From Microbacterium sp. VKM Ac-2923 (lineage in GTDB: Bacteria > Actinomycetota > Actinomycetes > Actinomycetales > Microbacteriaceae): a stretch of 64,000 nucleotides of DNA. The DNA lies in assembly GCF_022815605.1 (NCBI RefSeq), contig NZ_JALGRP010000005.1, positions 1-64,000 on the forward strand, in the 5' to 3' direction. A program made the translations under genes and the position numbers. The notes under the pieces are model-generated. The model had not been told where the DNA came from. It searched no databases and saw only the letters and a list, made by a program, of their open reading frames with translations. This document shows positions 61,043-64,000 of this stretch, one piece after another (position 1 is the first letter of the stretch; every line of letters starts with the position of its first letter).

Positions 61043-61924
61043 TCACTCGTTCCCTTCGGTACCGGTCGTCGTCAGGTTCTGCAGACGCGACAGGTCGCTG
61101 ATGTCGCCCACGTCGCCGGCGCGGCGCAGCGAGTCGAGATAGTCGTCGTACTCGGCTTCGCTGACGACCTTGACGTTGAAGAGCATCGCGGAGTGGGACT
61201 CACCGCAGAGCTCGGCGCACTTGCCCTCGTACGTGCCCTCGCGAGTGGGGGTGAACGACCACTCGTTGTCGCGGCCGATGTACATGTCTTTTTTGTAGAG
61301 GAAGTCGATGATCCAGAACGAGTGGATGACGTCGCGCGAGCGGAGGTCGATCTTGACCGTCTTGTTCACCGGAAGATAGAGGGTCGGCACGTCGTCGAGG
61401 TCGTAACCATCGGACGTCGCCTTGGCCTGGACTCCCATCGAGTAAACGGCGTCGGAGTTGTCTTCTTCCTCGCCGTTGTACTGGAAGTCCCACGCCCACT
61501 GCTTGCCGTACGCGGTGATCGACACATCCGGGTCGTCGTACTGCGTCTCGAGGGTGTTCTGATCGCGAGCCGTGAATGCGAAGAAACCCACGACGAGGAT
61601 GAGCGGGACGATCGTGTAGAAGATCTCGACCGGCATGTTGTACCGCAGCTGGACCGGGAGGCCCGACTGACCCTTGCGACGGCGGTAGGCGATGACCGAC
61701 CACAGCATGAGGCCCCAGGTGACGACACCCACGGCGAGGAGCACGATCCACGAGTTGACCCACAGACCGGCGACCATGTCGGTGTGGTTCGTCGCGGGCG
61801 TTCCGTCATCGACGAAGCCGGGCAGGAATCCGTGCAGCTGGGTCGTGGTGCAGCCCGAGAGGACAGCGACCGACGCGATCCCGAGAGGGAGGGCGGCCCA
61901 GCGAAGGCGACGTTTGGAGGGCAC
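61043..61924 (-). CDS. ctaC: Cytochrome c oxidase subunit II
   Basis: 293 residues. A lipoprotein signal ([10 protein letters not shown], Cys about 25), two membrane helices (about 55-78 and 98-120) and the cupredoxin domain with the CuA site [16 protein letters not shown] (two Cys, His, Met) are seen. It accepts electrons from QcrC. The GTG start follows GGAAAGGTG. First gene of ctaC-ctaD-ctaF-PP2C. Confidence 0.96.
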   Translation of the reverse strand: MPSKRRLRWAALPLGIASVAVLSGCTTTQLHGFLPGFVDDGTPATNHTDMVAGLWVNSWIVLLAVGVVTWGLMLWSVIAYRRRKGQSGLPVQLRYNMPVEIFYTIVPLILVVGFFAFTARDQNTLETQYDDPDVSITAYGKQWAWDFQYNGEEEDNSDAVYSMGVQAKATSDGYDLDDVPTLYLPVNKTVKIDLRSRDVIHSFWIIDFLYKKDMYIGRDNEWSFTPTREGTYEGKCAELCGESHSAMLFNVKVVSEAEYDDYLDSLRRAGDVGDISDLSRLQNLTTTGTEGNE

Positions 61925-62012
61925 AATGCACCTTTCCGGGTCGTGGATGAAGCTTTGACAGTCTACGGCAACCTCTCACCGTTCTCAGGCCATTCGTCCA
62001 GTGCCGAGACAT

Positions 62013-62060
62013 CGAGAACCCCCGGATTCCACGGTCTGATCCGTGGTCCAGGGGTTCTCG
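62013..62060 (-). terminator. Terminator of the erpA-like gene
   Basis: CGAGAACCCC (62013-62022) pairs with GGGGTTCTCG (62051-62060); CCACGG/CCGTGG pairs inside. It separates the Fe-S carrier gene from ctaC. Confidence 0.75.
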
Positions 62061-62089
62061 GAAACGACGCCACCGAACGGTGGCCGAGC

Positions 62090-62452
62090 TCAGTGGAAGC
62101 TGTCGCCGCAGGCGCAGGAACCCTGCGCGTTCGGGTTGTCGATCGTGAAGCCCTGCTCCGCGATCGTGTCCTTGAAGTCGATGCTCGCACCATCGAGGTA
62201 CGGCACGCTCATGTCGTCGACGATGACTTCGACGCCGTCGAAGTCGACGACCTTGTCGCCGTCGAGGTGGCGCTCGTCGAAGTAGAGCTGGTAGATGAGT
62301 CCGGAGCATCCGCCGGGCTGGACGGCCACGCGCAGACGCAGGTCGTCGCGACCCTCCTGCGAGAGGAGGCTCTTCACCTTGTCGGAGGCGGCGGCGGTCA
62401 GGCCCACGCCGTGCTCACGGGTGTCGGCGGGCGACAGAGTGGTGTCGGTCAT
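62090..62452 (-). CDS. erpA: HesB/IscA/ErpA-type Fe-S carrier
   Basis: 120 residues. VAVQPGGCSGLIYQLYFDE holds the first conserved Cys, and the C-terminal GSCACGDSF the other two. A-type carriers deliver Fe-S clusters to apoproteins, which fits a location beside the respiratory genes that include the Rieske protein. The ATG at 62452 is preferred over long upstream frames. ErpA versus IscA cannot be decided from sequence alone. Confidence 0.9.
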   Translation of the reverse strand: MTDTTLSPADTREHGVGLTAAASDKVKSLLSQEGRDDLRLRVAVQPGGCSGLIYQLYFDERHLDGDKVVDFDGVEVIVDDMSVPYLDGASIDFKDTIAEQGFTIDNPNAQGSCACGDSFH

Positions 62453-62523
62453 GGCGATGCCCTTCAGGTTGGTCGGTCGCGGGGACGAGACGAGTCTACG
62501 CCGATCCCACCCCCGCGGTCCCG

Positions 62524-63918
62524 TCAGACCGTGCGTTCGTTCATGCGCGCGAGAAGCAGGGCCTCGGACACGAGGGCGTTGCGGAAGGTCTGAAGGTGCA
62601 GCGACTCGTTGGGGCTGTGTGCGCGCGCGTGCGGGTCCTCTACCCCCGTCACCAGGATCTGCGCCGCAGGGAATTCGCGCACGAGGTCGGCGATGAAGGG
62701 GATGGAACCGCCGATGCCGACGTCGACGGACGCGACGCCGTACCCGTCGGCGAACGCTGCGCGCGCCTCCCCGACGGCCCAGCCGCTCGTGTCCACGAGG
62801 AAGGAATTGCCGCAGTCCACGTCGCGGAACTCCAGCCGCGCGCCGAACGGGGCGTGGGCGCGCAGGTGCTTCTCGATCGCGACGAACGCCTCCTCGGCAT
62901 CCTGTCCGGGGGCGACGCGTGCGCTGATGACCACGCTCGTCTCGGGGGCGAGGGTGTTGGATGCCGACGCCACGGGCGTGGCATCCCATCCGGTGATGGT
63001 GAGGGAGGGCTTGTTCCAGATGCGACTGAGGATGGAGTCACGGCCGATCGGGCTGACCCCCTCGAGCAGTCCCGACTCCTCGCGGAGGGTGGCCTCGTCG
63101 TAATCCGGGGTGGCGGCGTCGCGCACCGCGAGGCCGTCGACGGCCACGGCGCCGTCGTCGTCCCACAGGGTCGCGAGCAGCTTGACCGTGGCGAGCATGG
63201 CATCCGGGACCGCGCCGCCCATCATACCCGAGTGCGAGGCGTGCTCCAGGGTGCGCACCGTGAGCGTGAATCGGGCGTTCCCGCGCAGCGACACCGTGAG
63301 CCCGGGGGTGCGTTCGTCCCAATTGCCGGAGTCGGCGACGACGATCACGTCGGAGCGCAGCGCGTCGGCGTTGTCGGCGAGGAACTGCGCGAACGACCGG
63401 GAGCCGTACTCCTCTTCACCCTCGACGAAGACGGCGAGGCCCAGGTCGAGGTCGTCGCCCAGCACGTCGGCGACCGCACGGACGGCCCCGACGTGGACCA
63501 TGACACCGGCCTTGTCGTCGGCGGCACCTCGGCCGTAGAGACGACCGTCGCGAACCGTCGGCTGGAACGGCGGGGAGTCCCACAAGGCGTCATCGCCGGG
63601 GGGCTGCACGTCGTGATGCGCGTACAGCAGCACCGTCGGGCGACCGTTGCGGGCGGCGCGCGAGGCCAGCACCGCCGGCTGGCCCATCTCCTCGGTGCCG
63701 GGGATGGCGGCGCGCGTCACCGTCACCGAGTCGAAGACACCGGTGCCCTCGAGGAGGGCGGCGACGGCGTCGGCGCTTCGCACCAGGGCGGACTGATCGA
63801 AGGCCGGCCAGGCAATTGAGGGGATGCGCACGAGGGAGCCGAGATCGGCGAGGGCTGCGGGGATGCCGGCGTCCGCTGCATTTTGCACAGCGTCCTGCCG
63901 GGACAGGTCGAGGGTCAT
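62524..63918 (-). CDS. M20-family dipeptidase
   Basis: 464 residues. VLLYAHHDVQPPGD and YGRGAADDKAGVMVHVGAVR (metal His/Asp), then FVEGEEEYGS (catalytic and metal Glu), VADSGNWD and the lid domain HASHSGMMGGAVPD are complete. It hydrolyses di- or oligopeptides (ArgE/DapE/carnosinase-like). TAAGAT lies 7 nt before the ATG, so it is probably leaderless; the longer frame upstream is not homologous-looking. Confidence 0.93.
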   Translation of the reverse strand: MTLDLSRQDAVQNAADAGIPAALADLGSLVRIPSIAWPAFDQSALVRSADAVAALLEGTGVFDSVTVTRAAIPGTEEMGQPAVLASRAARNGRPTVLLYAHHDVQPPGDDALWDSPPFQPTVRDGRLYGRGAADDKAGVMVHVGAVRAVADVLGDDLDLGLAVFVEGEEEYGSRSFAQFLADNADALRSDVIVVADSGNWDERTPGLTVSLRGNARFTLTVRTLEHASHSGMMGGAVPDAMLATVKLLATLWDDDGAVAVDGLAVRDAATPDYDEATLREESGLLEGVSPIGRDSILSRIWNKPSLTITGWDATPVASASNTLAPETSVVISARVAPGQDAEEAFVAIEKHLRAHAPFGARLEFRDVDCGNSFLVDTSGWAVGEARAAFADGYGVASVDVGIGGSIPFIADLVREFPAAQILVTGVEDPHARAHSPNESLHLQTFRNALVSEALLLARMNERTV

Positions 63919-63964
63919 GCGGGTAATCTTAAATCTCCCGATCAACGAAGCACCGAGGTTTCCC

Positions 63965-64000
63965 GTGGCCAAGTCCCCTGCCCCCGCCCCCAACGACACC
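63965..64000 (+). CDS. Start of a gene cut by the window edge (possibly DUF3043)
   Basis: Twelve codons from a GTG: VAKSPAPAPNDT. ACCGAGG precedes it by 6 nt. The Pro/Ala start and the neighbouring dipeptidase recall actinobacterial DUF3043 membrane proteins, but too little is present to be sure. It is divergent from the M20 gene. Confidence 0.4.
   Translation, partial: MAKSPAPAPNDT

Overview
The window is chromosomal DNA of a high-GC actinobacterium. The Microbacteriaceae, and most likely Microbacterium, fit best. Reasons: a QcrCAB/CtaCDEF respiratory supercomplex, a four-domain RpsA, an actinobacterial rRNA leader, very high GC at third codon positions, many genes whose -10 box lies 6-7 nt before the start codon (leaderless), and a strongly over-represented GGATGCC/GGCATCC heptamer. 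The genus is inferred from gene content, not from a database match.

Layout. 1-0.5 kb: promoter and leader of an rRNA operon whose 16S gene lies off the left edge (minus strand). 0.5-2.3 kb: a small membrane protein and rpsA. 2.7-7.4 kb: two paralogous secreted lytic-transglycosylase-like proteins flank a padR-ubiB operon, and a block of eight 17-bp tandem repeats lies beside the first. 7.7-10.2 kb: pgi and a Nudix hydrolase. 10.3-12.3 kb: a G5/Excalibur lipoprotein, tatA and a Tat-exported intradiol-dioxygenase-like lipoprotein. 12.5-25.6 kb: redox, repair and stress genes (SDR, msrB-msrA, FAD oxidoreductase, GNAT, rhodanese/TrhO-dipeptidase pair, GT2-EEP-membrane operon, catalase, DUF2945, photolyase with DUF2256, PPOX protein). 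25.6-39.5 kb: cspA, a desaturase with an apparent AUC start, a phosphoesterase, ACT protein, a short YidC paralogue, MFS transporter, a DksA-like protein, divergent NmrA/HxlR, FUSC, a Lon-N protein, a PEP-mutase-like protein, YchJ and a phosphoribosyltransferase.

39.6-48.8 kb is an integrated element of about 9.15 kb. It has a serine recombinase at its left end, a P22-type coat protein, a tape measure protein, a probable head-tail adaptor and several small zinc-finger genes. I find no terminase, portal, protease, lysin or replication gene. It sits inside the 5' end of a chromosomal 5'-3' exonuclease gene. An 11-bp core is repeated at both ends, the original 5' end of the gene is stranded at the left, and the right end supplies a new start and N-terminus, so the exonuclease reading frame is restored.

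49.6-64 kb: a PHP-domain protein and trpD, then the aerobic respiratory chain: ctaE-qcrC-qcrA-qcrB on the plus strand and ctaC-ctaD-ctaF plus a PP2C phosphatase on the minus strand. A rhodanese and a proline iminopeptidase lie between them. After that come an ErpA/IscA-type Fe-S carrier, an M20 dipeptidase and the first codons of a further gene.

The most unusual items are the element and its gene-restoring target site, a photolyase of the Fe-S (PhrB) lineage with no cluster cysteines, the AUC-start desaturase, and the genome-wide heptamer.
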